The notes: generated by a model from the letters alone, not told the origin. A stretch of DNA of 64,000 nt from Lepiota brunneoincarnata (GCA_023014365.1 JAEBUN010000007.1:1426001-1490000); one strand, 5' to 3'. Shown: positions 1 to 11,292, counted from the first letter of the stretch. Numbers and translations: made by a program.

Positions 1-474
1 GATGTCATCTCCAGCGGCTCTAGGGAGAGATAAACATATACACTCATAGACAGCCCAAGCTCCCCACGTCTTCCGGCCGATTGTAAATGTTTGTCTAGCC
101 ACCTGAGCCAATGCGATGATAGGGTAAGGCTCGGGATCTAATTCGATCTCCGTTACATCGTGAAGACGAAGGTGATAAGAGACTGGTGTAGGTGTGACAC
201 CCATGCGAGCATTTAAATCATGTTTGGGTGTTTCTGCTTTGGAGCAGAGCCAGATCAATAATTTCCGTTCATCTACCGCCAGGGCTAATCTTGGTGCGTG
301 GGCAACGGTCGCACATAAGCAGTCGTAGTGCCGCACGGTGCTTCCGACGCGAAGACCAGAGTGATGACTTCCGACATCATGGCGGCTAGAGAGAAGAAGC
401 CCCATAAACTTGTTACCGCTCCTGGATGGTCTGTCTGCCACTAGACGAAAGAGCCAGAGCGTCGTGTTGTTCTG
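1..474 (-). CDS. partial unknown protein running off left edge
   Basis: On the minus strand one frame stays open from a TGA at 478-480 to the window edge, about 158 codons. The first in-frame ATG is at 405. The CAG at 472-474, followed by open frame, looks like an intron acceptor, so this may be an internal exon with the true start upstream. I recognise no family. Short hydrophobic stretches such as MGLLLSS and a segment DERKLLIWLC are visible, but no motif. The gene is divergent from the EF-G gene starting at 580, so the two probably share the short region between them. It could be a chance open frame, but the length and ordinary codon use favour a real exon. Confidence 0.5.
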
Positions 475-579
475 CGATCAAAACGATGGGTCAATGAACG
501 CGTCGCCGGGTATCGCTGACTAAGCAATGACGCGCCAAAATTTCGAGTGATCATCCCGACCAGCTCAACACCGGCCACC

Positions 580-3500
580 ATGCTTGTGGGTCGTCTGTGG
601 GCATACACGCGTTGTGCGCAGCGATCACACCTTCCTTTTATTCTCCTTTCGGGTGCTAGGGCGGCGTGCTGCCTCGGCTGCGGCAGCTGTCAGGTCTACC
701 AATAGCACACCAGACGTTTCGCAGGCACCCTATTACCTTCTTACGGACAAGGACCACAAGCGGCTCAACTTCCAAAGAAATATTGGCGTCTCGGCTCACA
801 TTGACTCGGGGAAAACTACGCTAACGGAACGCATATTGTACTATACGGGACGAATCAAGGATATCCACGAGGTAGGTCTCTCCTCTGTGATCATCTGGAG
901 ATAATGTACTGTGCTGGAGCAACATCCAGTAGCATATATCCCTTTCCCAGAATCTTTGGAACCCCTGCTTACGCCTTTGATATAACCTAGGTGCGAGGAA
1001 AAGATGCAGTCGGTGCAAAGATGGACAGCATGGACTTGGAACGCGAAAAAGGCATTACGATACAGAGTGCTGCCACCTTCTGTGACTGGGAAACTACCGA
1101 TCCTATAACCAGCGACAAGCAGAAATATGCAATCAATATCATCGACACACCCGGTATGAAATTCACTGAGGGGCCGCCGTCCCGTGGCTGACTATATCAA
1201 CACCAGGACACGTCGATTTTACCATTGAGGTTGAACGTGCGTTGCGCGTATTGGATGGGGCGGTGTTGGTTTTATGTGCTGTTGCCGGTGTCCAGGTTCG
1301 TACCTTTTACCTCTAAAGCCATAACTCCAACTCCCCTACCACCCAGAGCCAAACAACAACCGTGGATCGGCAAATGCGTCGTTATAACGTTCCCCGTATA
1401 TCTTTCGTCAACAAGATGGACAGGTGGGCATCACGTGCACTTCCTATCTGTGTTTTTTTGTCTTATCAATCCAGACCTGGTGCAAACCCTTGGAGAATTG
1501 TCAACCAGATTCGGACTAAGCTCTGCATACCAGCAGCTGCAGTGCAAGTGCCAATTGGTGTGGAGGACGAATTTAAGGGTGTCGTTGATCTTGTCCATTG
1601 GCGGGCCATCTACAACCAAGGTTATAAGGGGTATGTTAGCCTCGTCCTATACCTGGTCGTATGCTCACGTATTGTTCAGTGACGAGGTAGTGGTTTCTGA
1701 GGAGATACCAGCTCCTGTCATGGACTTGGCCAGGGAAAAACGTCAAGAGCTCATCGAGCAGTTAGCTGAAGTGGACGACGAGATGGGCGAAATATTCCTG
1801 AACGACGAGGTCCCGACTAATGAACAAATTGCTGCTGCGATTCTCCGGGCAACTGTTGGTCTCAAGTTCTCACCTGTGTTCCTCGGCTCTGCGATCAAGA
1901 ACACTGCAGTCCAGCCTCTCTTGGACGGAGTCTGCGCATACCTTCCCAATCCGTCGCAATCTGAGGTCTTGGCCCACGATACAAATGCACCAGCTGGATC
2001 ACCGCAGGTTGCACTTGTCCCTGCGGCTGAAGCTCCTCTTGTTGGGCTAGCATTCAAACTTGAAGAGGGACGCTTCGGGCAGCTCACGTATATGAGGGTT
2101 TATCAGGGTACCCTGAAGAAATCCATGCAGATTTATAACGCGCGTACGGGTAAGAAGGTTAAGGTACCTCGGCTTGTTCGTATGCACAGCAATGAAATGG
2201 AGGTATGACTCCATCAGCTAATCTGTCTATCATCCTGAGCCAACCCGTCCTGCCCAGGATATTGAATCAATCGGACCTGGAGAAATTTGTGCCATCTTCG
2301 GCGTCGAATGCTCTTCTGGCGATACCTTCACGGATGGTGGTACCAGTTACTCTATGGTATGTGAATTGCGCCCGACAACGTGATTGAGCTCACCTTTCTT
2401 CTCCTAGTCATCCATGTTTGTTCCTGAACCGGTCATTTCTCTGGCTATCAAACCCAAGGGTCAAGAAACACCCAACTTTTCACGTGCACTCAACCGTTTC
2501 CAAAAGGAGGATCCCACGTTTAGGGTTCATATCGATCACGAAAGCAAGGAGGTAAAGGGGCCATGCTCGTCTGTCTCCAGGGTTCTTACTTCTTTATCAT
2601 CAGACCATCATTTCCGGAATGGGCGAATTACACCTAGAAATTTATGTCGAACGCATGAAACGGGAATACAATACAGAATGCACCACTGGAAAACCCCGAG
2701 TAGCTTTTCGGGAGACCATCACACAGCGCGCTAACTTTGACTACACGCACAAGAAGCAGACTGGTGGTGCTGGCCAATATGCCAAGGTTATCGGATATAT
2801 CGAACCCATGGAACCCGACCCCGAGACTGGAAAAGACACTGCCTTCGAAAGTGTTGTTATGGGTGGTAATGTTCCCTCTAACTTTATCCCCGCAGTCGAC
2901 AAAGTACGTCATATTTTCGTCAGATCCAGCTTTCTGGCGCCTAATGGCTACAACTTCTCCGGTTATGTAGGGATTTTATGAAGCCCTGGAGAAAGGCACT
3001 CTTTCAGGGAACCCCATTTCAGGGTGTCGTCTCGTGCTCCAGGATGGTGCTTTCCACGTGGTGGACTCATCCGAGCTAGCTTTCAGGCTGGCTACGATAG
3101 GCGCGTTCAGGGAAGCCTTCAAACAGGCCAAAGCCGTCATTCTTGAGCCCATCATGACTGTTGAAGTCGTGGCACCATCTGAGTTCCAGAGTGAGTAATT
3201 CCAAACCCACAACACCCTACCCAGAATTTATATGCCCTCTTTTCCAGGTCAAGTGATTGGTGGTTTGAATTCTCGGCGTGGTACAATCGTGGATAGTGAG
3301 GTCCGAGATGAAGAATTTACATTGCATTGCGGAGGTGCCGCTCAACGAGATGTTCGGGTATTCAAACCAACTCCGTGGATCGACTCAGGGGAAAGGTAGA
3401 CAATTTCTGGGTCCTCTCTACCATTACTGACTATATGTGTATTTTATAGGTGAATTCAGTATGGAATACAAGGTAAGAGCATCCTACACCATGCCACCTA

Positions 3501-3616
3501 CAGATTACCGACCGTTTTGTTTCCCTTTCCCCCAGACCCATCTTCCTGTTCTGCCAAACCTGCAGAAGGAGCTCGAAGAAGCTTACCGCAAGACGCTCCC
3601 TCAAGCTAAAAAGTAA
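580..3616 (+). CDS. MEF1: mitochondrial elongation factor G (translocase), 13 exons, two apparent frameshifts
   Basis: This GTPase moves tRNA and mRNA on the mitochondrial ribosome. Visible motifs are the G1 P-loop AHIDSGKTT (about 785-815), the switch region with [11 protein letters not shown] (1036-1068), G3 DTPG split by an intron at 1154-1206 before HVDF, and NKMD (1411-1421). Domains II-V continue to the end QAKK-stop. Introns are 872-990, 1154-1206, 1296-1346, 1424-1474, 1631-1679, 2203-2257, 2357-2407, 2552-2603, 2904-2970, 3191-3247, 3396-3449 and 3473-3535, all GT-AG. ATG 580 sits in a CCACC context and starts an Arg-rich, acid-poor leader typical of mitochondrial import. That frame must shift by one base before about 700 to reach the G domain. 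A second extra base near 3322 shifts the frame between DEEFT and [13 protein letters not shown]. It is therefore a pseudogene, an allele with lesions, or a region with sequencing errors. Confidence 0.93.
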
Positions 3617-3840
3617 CTTCTAGACTTTAGATGACACCTGCCAAACTCTTTATTACCATCTCCCTGCTCGCACATATTACTCATCTTTATATATACTAAG
3701 GGCTTATCGTAGGGTTGGAGTATGGCCTAATGTAATCCCATACGATCTTCAAAGCAAACGAAAGCATGACTGAAAGCGGGGAACAAAACTGAAAGCAAAA
3801 CGAAAGCAAACAGACAACAGTGGAGCATCAAAACTACAAA
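3617..3840. other. tail-to-tail intergenic spacer
   Basis: This short gap lies between the convergent EF-G and kinase genes. It holds a run of near repeats of the type AAAGCAAACGAAAGCA around 3750-3815 but no open frame. It must contain both 3' ends; no clear terminator is visible. Confidence 0.5.
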
Positions 3841-4980
3841 CTAGAGCCAGCATGCACCCCCAGAACTATCTATGCACGACCTTCCGCTGAGGGTCTCGAA
3901 TGCCTCGTGGATGACAGGACGCTCATGACAGTCATCATGCCAGCATCTATCCATAAGGTGCCATTGGTGATCGGTGATATTTTGTGGATAACATTCTCGA
4001 CGGGGGCGTTCCTTCTTGAAGCAGATTTCCTTGATCCAAGTAAACCTTGCAGTCTCATTCGCACTGATATGGTTATATGGAAAAGATGAATCTGGAGACC
4101 CTGGGTGGGCAAGAACCTACAATTCATATCAGCATAGGTCCCTCCCCTGAAGTGTAAGCTGAGAGGTCCAGCCAATCCTGGAACAACCAACCTGCAACAT
4201 ACACATCCCAAACATGTACACATCCGCTTTGAGAGTCGGCCGCTTTCTTTGCTTGTCCTCGCCCATCATTATCTCCGGGGCTGTCCAGCGCGAGGATAGA
4301 CCGTCGTATGCAGTGGTAGTAAAACCCGTAACTTGGCAAATTTTGGAGAAGCCGAAATCGATGATTTTGACGGTGTCATCACGGTCGACCCGTATATTTT
4401 CCTAATGGGTGATATATATGAGTTCTGACTTAAATATGCCGTAGATAGCAACGAGAAAACAATTACAGGCCGAAGATCTCCGTGGATCACATATTTATGG
4501 TGAAGGTAAGTCAAGCCACGAGCGATGTCGATAACCTTTTTAGCGCCAAGACGGTGGTTCAGGAACTAACGGGATATCGGTAAACAAAGTTTAACTCACG
4601 CATCGCTCGCGTAGATTTGGGTAGTGAAGCACAAAATCCAAGATCCCCCCTGGGAGGTAGGGGGAGATTAGCCCGGGGACATGGAGTGGGGGCTGACCGG
4701 CCGCTGGAAGTTGATCGGAGGTTTGTAGTGCGATGAGCTGCTCGACGTTGGACTCGGAGAAATCCAAGCCATAAAAATAAGCGACGTTTTGGTGATCAAG
4801 AGACTTCCACACGAGGGTTTCGCGAAGGAGGCGCTGAATTGATAAGTTGAGTGATTAGGTTCGGATAGGCGGGGTCGCGCGACAAACAACACCCCTTCGA
4901 AGATGGAATCTCACCGTGATAAGTTTGCGGGGTCCTGCTCCTCCAGGAGAAAGTTGACTGCGGATAACCTTGATGACGAC
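3841..4980 (-). CDS. serine/threonine (TKL-like) protein kinase, N-terminus unresolved
   Basis: Five exons read on the minus strand: 4980-4915, 4833-4600, 4565-4467, 4401-4192 and 4116-3841, with GT-AG introns of 33-75 bp. The order of kinase motifs is clear. VVIKVI carries the ATP-binding lysine. GLTYLHHKYVIHGDLRP is the catalytic loop, with the His-Gly-Asp-Leu form common in fungal kinases rather than HRDLK. VKIIDFGFSK is the DFG region, RWTAPEIM is the APE motif and KADVYMFGM is subdomain IX. The end has CWHDDCHERP, the usual C-lobe arginine motif, then a stop at 3841-3843. Asp is kept in HGD and DFG, so activity is plausible. The glycine-rich loop should lie in an exon upstream of 4980 that I could not place. 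No partner domain is visible, so substrate and pathway are unknown. Confidence 0.88.
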
Positions 4981-5164
4981 CTGTATTGATGATGGTCAAA
5001 ATACGGGGGGTATTTACGGTAATGGTGGAATAGCGGAAACAAACGTCGGTTGGTTGGTCGCGAACGGAGGCCTTCCCACGGAAAACAAAACTACACGCGC
5101 CCTCAGCGATTGGTCTGAAAGGCTGTCCTTTGTCGAGCAGAGTAATAGACTAGGGGGCGCATGT

Positions 5165-5425
5165 TTAGTCTGGGCCAATCGCACGGAAGTGGAAGCCTAC
5201 GTAGCGTCGGTGCGCCTCGTGGATGTTGAGCATGTCGCGAACGACCCGGGCGAGGGTTGTTGGGGAGGTCATTGAAAACAGGTCTCGTAGAGCTTGGACT
5301 AGCGAGGAGGAGATTGTCATGTCGAGGACAACGATCTTATTTTTATACCTTTCCACAGCCATCCATCCTACCATTGGGCCGGGGGAGAACATGTATTCGT
5401 TCCAATCTGAAGATACTAAGATCAT
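5165..5425 (-). CDS. small unassigned ORF, possible 5' exon of the kinase
   Basis: An 86-codon minus-strand frame starts at ATG 5425 and contains the helix-like stretch SSLVQALRDLFSMTSP followed by ARVVRDMLNIHEAHRR. It lies about 185 bp upstream of the first certain kinase exon on the same strand. A GTAGGC donor about 45 bases before its stop could splice it to the next exon. I do not recognise the sequence. It may be the N-terminal part of the kinase gene or an independent small ORF. Confidence 0.3.
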   Translation of the reverse strand: MILVSSDWNEYMFSPGPMVGWMAVERYKNKIVVLDMTISSSLVQALRDLFSMTSPTTLARVVRDMLNIHEAHRRYVGFHFRAIGPD

Positions 5426-6074
5426 TTGTTTTCATTTAGACATTTCAAGTACCGTGTCTCAGCACAAAGAGTCCAAGTTTAGATGTTTGCGACTGCTGGT
5501 GCCCGAGACATCGCCTCTTATTCTCTTATATCTACCAAAAGATATACGTTAACACAAACCATTAAACCTGAGCGACCCTGAAGGATCGGCTTATTTGGAA
5601 GAAGCCGTGCCATTTGAGGAAGGTGAGATCCTAAGCGATGAATGTTCGACTGTCAGCTGATGCGACTTCGGGACGCTAGGCGTTGCACCCGATGATTGGT
5701 GTATCTAACTGATGACCCAAGTCCAACCCCTCGTGTCCGCAGCTTTTGTGTGGGGCCAAACAGAGGAGATCACCGTGATGTGGACCGGAGCTTCAGGTTC
5801 GGGCGTTGATCTACAGCTTTTAAGGCACGTTATCCTGTTCATAGGTCTTGTTCTTTCGTGAATATAGGTGGTACAGAAGGAGAAAAAAAATAGAAAATTC
5901 TCTGTCAGATATCCGTATTATAACCTACGGCTCCGTCAAAAATGCCGTTATGAGAAATTCAAGTTGCGCAACAGTCGTACAGGGGCGTCTAGTCATCCAA
6001 ATATATCACAGTCGAAGTCCGAGCTTATCGTGCGATATAATAAAATAATGAAGAGTCTTGCAAGGCAAGTGGTC
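5426..6074. other. intergenic region, no gene supported
   Basis: There is no long open frame with family features. A plus-strand stretch near 5570-5660 reads as an acidic peptide (SDPEGSAYLEEAVPFEEGE) before a stop. It could be a relic exon, but nothing around it supports a gene. Confidence 0.4.
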
Positions 6075-8002
6075 TCAACAGGAAAGTGTGTACAGGGTGG
6101 CAGAAATCATGATAACAAAAATACGCATGAAGGGTGAGTGGCTGGTTGCAGCATTATGTTCGGGCGCCGATGGTCCAGTGGGTCCGTCTGTTCGTGAAGT
6201 GTTCGCTTGCGTTGCTCCAGAGTTCGGATTGGCCATTGTCACGCCGCTAATATCTAAGCGACGCAGAAGTTCCATCAGATCGTGGTTGAAGGGCGTCTTG
6301 GAATGACCTACACTGCTCGAACGTCGGCATGGAGTAGTTCGTCTCCACATATGGCTGTGTTTTGTTCATTGCCACAGCAATAGGAACGATGTGCTGGAAA
6401 GCGCTTTAGTTATATCTGGAAGTATCAAAGCATACCGCGCAGGAGTACCTTAAACGCAGTACCCAAGCGATCGAGAAACTCTACTGCTTCCTGCATGGTG
6501 AAGTTATTGAGTTCATGTGTAAGAATAATAGCGCCGCCCTATGTTTCAGGGTCGCATTTTTGAAATGAATGTCGTGCTTCTTCGGTATGGCCTCCAGCAC
6601 GCACCGATGAGAATGTTCCGCTTGCTGCCCTATCGATCAACTTCTGATAGTTGGTGTCGATTTGTGCTTTAGTCACGCCCCCTGAACCAAACTGCCAATC
6701 ATTCGAGTCGAACTTCCACAGAATCGTACGAAGGCCCAGGGCATTGGCGATGGCGCGTATGCGGTCGTCAACATCACCATAAGGCGGCTATAAGTCCCGG
6801 ATCAACATGCCTTTCCCACCTGAGACGAATTCGAAATACTTTCCCGCCAGCAAGTTGGCGTCGCACCGGTGACTGTTTTAATAAGTTGCATCTATGTCCT
6901 CAGTTAATCTTGGGTAAATGTTTCAAATCTAGAACTGCTTGCAGCTTCGGAACGGGGTCGTCAGCATCGGCCCGAATACTTGGACGAACAACGCACTATA
7001 ATAAAGTTCGGCAAATGCATCTGGACTGGAGAGAGAGGTCACTAGCACACATGTTATTGTTAGCCGGATCATAAAGATTTCCCTAGAAGTCTCTCACTAG
7101 GGGCATGAGACCATGTGTCTGATAAGTTTGTGGGTTAGATGGATGTCTCCACATATCAGGACGCGTCCACTTACGGACGCAAATTTCATGTCCTGTTCGA
7201 AATCTGTTAGCCTGATATATCCGCATTCTCAAGAGAAAACCCACCATCAGTTAGAGCTCTTTGCGTTTCTAGCGGCCAGTCTAGGATGTTGCTGCCAATA
7301 AAAAACATTGCTACGCTATTAGTGGGCAAACCATTCGCCGAGAGAATGGTGCCGAGCAACGTACTAGCTTTCTGGTTCTTGCTCGCCAGATAATCATAGA
7401 ATGCATTGTGAGAGCAATTCGGGCCGTCATCAAACCCATATCCCAGCGTCTGGGGCTATTTCTCGATTAGGTTAGTCGTAACGAGGTGGGATGATCCTGT
7501 TCACCTCAGGGACGTCCGCGATGTCAGGAGGGAGTCCTGACAGCTTCGGCGTGGTGCATTGACTTCGAGTCCACCAGCAGTCCTTGTCCTCAGCGCCATA
7601 GTGAAAGTTCGCAGCATTAGAACTACCGGGGGCAGGCTGCGTAAACGTGGGTTATGATCCATACGACAAACATGAGGTGATGTGAACTCGGACCTTGACA
7701 GGGAGGTTAGGGATGCTAGACACGATGCTTTGCCAGCGCTGCTGAGCCGCAGTGTCATTGGGCAAGATTCTTGCTGGTTTCCAGCTGGTCGGAAATGAAG
7801 AGCGCTGTGTGGAGAGAGGTGGGTAGCTATAAGGAGTGCATTCAACAATAGGGTCTGTATCGTCGCGGTCGTCAGAGGAAGGCCCGGTAGAGAATGCCAC
7901 CTTTCAGGTACCTTTGATTGTGGCTTCCCCTGCTTCCGTCCCTCGGTCTTGAGCCCATACGCCAAGCGAAATAAACATAAGAATCGTTTTCAGGGCCTTC
8001 AT
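6075..8002 (-). CDS. GPI-anchored chitin/polysaccharide deacetylase (CE4, NodB fold)
   Basis: This secreted enzyme removes acetyl groups from chitin at the cell surface. It has many exons on the minus strand. A signal peptide starts MKALKTILMF at 8002. Next come CWWTRSQCTTPKL, then GYGFDDGPNCSHNAFYDYL with the catalytic Asp pair. MFFIGSN lies beyond an intron. HEICVHTWSH, the metal-binding H-x3-H region, is also split by an intron. Then come PPYGDVDDRIRAIA and DSNDW, and ILTHELNNFTMQEAV carries the late catalytic His. After an intron the tail is Ser/Thr-rich and ends in a hydrophobic segment (MRIFVIMISATLYTLSC, stop at 6075), as expected for a GPI signal. A 60-bp intron in the signal-peptide region removes an in-frame TGA at 7904-7906. 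The donor after CWR at 6843-6842 reads GA instead of GT, and another intron appears to be GC-AG, so the gene may be starting to decay. Confidence 0.87.
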
Positions 8003-8927
8003 GAGGTTGGATATACGAGGGATAAGAAGGTTATGAGTCTATGGTAACAAGAGAAGAGCGAGACGCCGTAAAGAGTAGAGCGCAAGATCCTTCGGCATTA
8101 AATACAATGGCCCTGTGCCGGACTTAGCTCACCGAGCTATGTTTATGCCTTGAAGTTGAGGAGGCATGATTCAAAGTGTCTGCAGCAATTATTGCAATCG
8201 TGAGTCTTAAATGATCTTCTCGCCTACTCCTCATTGTCGTACGGAATTGGTATTCTCACCCCTCGAGGCCATAGTCGATGAAAACCGTCTTGCGCGCGAT
8301 ATAAAAGAATGCTGTTATTATGTCGGGATGAAGGGTAGGTAGGATTCCGACACATCAAGAAGTTGTGATTATTTTCATCACTTAAGCGGCACATAAGCCG
8401 ACCTATAATTTTGAGGGGAGCATGGCTTTCGGACGTACCGAACCAATCAATCACCGATCAATAGCCCAATGGTACTAAGTCTCCTTGCCGGCCGCATTAT
8501 GAAGGGTTCACCTTGTGATCAGGAGCTGGGTCCGCCGGTGAAAACGTGCTTCTAGACCACATAGGGGGTGTTCTGGCGTCGATGAAGCTCAGAGCCTGGT
8601 GAACAGCCGTGGGTGCTGTTGGCCTGGAAGTGGATTTGGGGGGGGGCCAGAGGGAGTTTATAGGGGGCGCTATCCCGTCATGGTTGGTTGCTACAGCCGT
8701 GGGTGATTATGGCAGTATCTATCTCTGGCTTGAGGTTCGGACAAGACGGGTGTTTAAAGGGAACTTGGAGGAGTGGCGTGTGGGAATTTACCTCTGAATT
8801 CGGATAGAGTCGGCGCTTAGCGAGGCGATCATCCACGCCGTGCTGTAGAGCGCCTACCGTGAAGACTGAACAGCACACTCGAGGTTGCCGTTAACTATCG
8901 TACCCATTTATACGTCTCCAGCATATA
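8003..8927. other. divergent intergenic region (chitin deacetylase / HET-like gene)
   Basis: This is presumably the promoter region for both flanking genes. A run of nine G residues sits near 8639-8647. Short frames at 8224-8454 and 8609-8797 show no family features. I see no RNA gene. Confidence 0.4.
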
Positions 8928-11075
8928 ATGCAGGGTCCACCACCTCGTTCTGCTACTAAAAGTCTGTCCTCGGTTCGCCCGCTGAAAACACGTTCATCCT
9001 CCGGACCTCAGATGGATTTCGACTTTACCTCCACAAGCCTTCTGCAAAATGGTGACTTTCCGCCGTTCCCAGGGACGCCCCCTACCCCGGGGCCCCCTTC
9101 ACAAGTTCCTCTGAGCTCGACGACGGTCCTCCGCTTAGTCCGCTGGGGAATGTTCCTTTATGTCGTGTACGGCTGCTTTAGAGCTCCTGTTGTTTTGAAA
9201 TCGGTTCGAGTTGTCCTTGGCAACATGAAACTCAAACGCCTATGGCGCGAGGAGAGGGGCGTAGAGGGCTGTGGGTTATTTTCCAGAAAGAGGGAAAATA
9301 TTCTTCATGTCCTTGGAAACGGAATTCGACTACTATCTATCCCGTTTGTAGCGCCGATTTTTATGCTGCATCCTTTCCTCATGGATGTGTTGGATCTTCT
9401 GAATGCTGCCTGGTTCCAAGAAAGAGCCCGGTCATACAAATCCATCCTGTCGGATTCACCAGGGAACCATCTCCTCGCTCGTTACAGTCCCACGGGCTAC
9501 CAACCACAGTTTGTCCTTGAAGTGACGCTCAGACCTGACGGCACGCACAAGTTGCAACAAGTTCCTTATACCAACAATACCAGTACTTACACTGCTATCA
9601 GCTACCCTATTGAGGGCGCTTACGACTTGTTCGAAACCACTGGCGGACAGCTCCGGGACCCGACTCCCTTCACGAGGACTCGACGCTTTAGTCTCCGCGA
9701 TCGCAAGAGTATCGCAATACGACTATTAGAGGTCTACCTCCAAACTCTCTATCACCACTCCGGCCCCCCAAGTGGCAGGGGAACGACTCTCTATATTTGG
9801 TTAGATGAACTATGTCTTTCAGACGACAACCCTGTGAGTGGTATCAATGACGAGACCATTGAGATTGCCCGCAGGAGAGAGCTAGGTCGCCTCGCAGACA
9901 TTTTTGCAGGCGCTCTTAATGTCATTGTGTTTTGCAATACAGCCGAATGTGACCATATCTCCTTGGACCGTTGTCCCTGGAGCGCTCGCCTTTTCACCCT
10001 CCCAGAGATTTTGAACGTTGCAAATGTCACTTCCATGGTTCAATTGGAACCAGGCCATTTCCGACTTGACAACCATCCTGGCCATCTCTTCCGACGCGCC
10101 ATTCAAAACAATGCAGAAACGCAGGGTGAATCGTTGCACCTCCACGCTCTCATGAAGCATGCTCCAAATGCTGGTGCATTTACCTTACAATCCGTCATCC
10201 ACTCTCTGATAGTCGAAGCGATCAGGAGGGACAACCGAAGCGGGTATACCAGACACAGCCAGCTTGGCCGGGCTCTGAATGGTTTACTGTTTCGCCGCGC
10301 AGAACTCGATGACCTTCGCGGCCAGGATGGTTGGTCAGATCTCTGCTGGGTCTTGGAGTTGAACCAAGGCCATTACAACGCCGCTAGCTTGGCAGCGGTA
10401 TGTGGATTAGATAGCGGCTCGGCAAGCACCCAGACGCCAGGAGTGGCAAATGCGAATCCAGAAAGCTCCTCCAGTTCCAATATCCTCCCTCGTCATCCTT
10501 GGCTTGGGAATCCCGTCCTGCCGTTCCCCGGCACCGAGCGACTTGAACCTCTAGTAACGGCAATCCCAGTTACAAATCCCGTCGGACCTCCAGAAATGTC
10601 GTCCGCACTCAATATCGTCGGTCCGAAGATCATTGGGGTTGCACCAGTTCTACGACGTGATTCACATGCTCTGTACCGCAACGATGACATGAAAGGCCTA
10701 CGTCTTCTTAACAGTATCGTATTCTGGCTCCTCAACTGGTACAACTTGGAATATTTTATCCTCGGCGGGCAGACTCTGGAGCGGGTTGCGGGTTTGCTCT
10801 GGCTTACCTGCTTCATCTCTTGTATCCCGAAACTTGCTGCGGAATCGATGTCCTTGGTCCGAGAAGGTTGGGTACATATGGATGAGGAAACATGGGGGCC
10901 AGATCCGCATCAACGCCTTGGCGAACTTGATTATCGCCTTTCTACCCTTTCAGAATGGGGTAATATCGAGCAGCAGCCCGTCCCAGAATGGGATACTACC
11001 TGGAAAACGAAGGCCGGTCTCGTCGATCTTCGAAATGGGCTAGTGACTCGGGCTCGTACCCTACTGGTCACCTAA
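8928..11075 (+). CDS. HET-domain-like membrane protein, 715 aa
   Basis: A single exon of 715 codons. The middle resembles the heterokaryon-incompatibility (HET) fold in motif order: YTAISYP near residue 223, LYIWLDELCLSDDN near 285 (compare W-I-D-x-L-C-I-x-Q), RRELGRLADIFAGALNVIVF near 315, and CPWSARLFTLPEIL near 350 (compare the W-x-x-R-x-W-T-x-Q-E block). The canonical Trp and Gln positions are only partly kept, so this is a divergent relative at best. Hydrophobic segments lie near residues 66-90, 130-155, 590-605 and 615-635, so it is probably membrane-anchored. HET proteins act in fungal self/non-self recognition; whether this one does is inference. The start ATG 8928 gives a Ser/Pro-rich N-terminus. 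A second frame at 11080 may be its shifted C-terminus. Confidence 0.7.
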   Translation: MQGPPPRSATKSLSSVRPLKTRSSSGPQMDFDFTSTSLLQNGDFPPFPGTPPTPGPPSQVPLSSTTVLRLVRWGMFLYVVYGCFRAPVVLKSVRVVLGNMKLKRLWREERGVEGCGLFSRKRENILHVLGNGIRLLSIPFVAPIFMLHPFLMDVLDLLNAAWFQERARSYKSILSDSPGNHLLARYSPTGYQPQFVLEVTLRPDGTHKLQQVPYTNNTSTYTAISYPIEGAYDLFETTGGQLRDPTPFTRTRRFSLRDRKSIAIRLLEVYLQTLYHHSGPPSGRGTTLYIWLDELCLSDDNPVSGINDETIEIARRRELGRLADIFAGALNVIVFCNTAECDHISLDRCPWSARLFTLPEILNVANVTSMVQLEPGHFRLDNHPGHLFRRAIQNNAETQGESLHLHALMKHAPNAGAFTLQSVIHSLIVEAIRRDNRSGYTRHSQLGRALNGLLFRRAELDDLRGQDGWSDLCWVLELNQGHYNAASLAAVCGLDSGSASTQTPGVANANPESSSSSNILPRHPWLGNPVLPFPGTERLEPLVTAIPVTNPVGPPEMSSALNIVGPKIIGVAPVLRRDSHALYRNDDMKGLRLLNSIVFWLLNWYNLEYFILGGQTLERVAGLLWLTCFISCIPKLAAESMSLVREGWVHMDEETWGPDPHQRLGELDYRLSTLSEWGNIEQQPVPEWDTTWKTKAGLVDLRNGLVTRARTLLVT

Positions 11076-11079
11076 CGCT

Positions 11080-11292
11080 ATGGTGCCTCTTGCCGTCCAT
11101 GGAAGTGGCATAACATGCATGCTTCTTGATCGTGCGGAAGATGCTACGCTTGTATCTGAGCGGGTTGGAATGGCCAATTTGCCGCCTTACGTCCTCGCTC
11201 AGGCAAAGCGGGCTGCAAGTGTGATTGTAGGAAACAGAGCGGATGAGAATGTCAGGGAGGCTTTAGCGGCGGGTGTCTCCCCTGAGGCCTGA
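11080..11292 (+). CDS. 70-aa ORF, possible frame-shifted C-terminus of the HET-like protein
   Basis: This frame starts 4 bases after the stop of the preceding gene and is one frame away. It is also open upstream of its ATG, overlapping the end of the previous gene back to about 11050. Its protein has Ser/Val-rich and Ala/Val-rich segments (SVIVGNRADEN) and ends SPEA. I recognise no domain. Either it is a small separate ORF or the terminal part of the 715-residue protein cut off by a one-base shift. Confidence 0.4.
   Translation: MVPLAVHGSGITCMLLDRAEDATLVSERVGMANLPPYVLAQAKRAASVIVGNRADENVREALAAGVSPEA

Noticed and set aside
7904..7906. In-frame TGA near the start of the chitin deacetylase, suggesting a pseudogene.
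   Set aside because: A 60-bp GTATGG...GAAAG intron in phase 0 removes it and joins the signal peptide directly to the rest of the protein.
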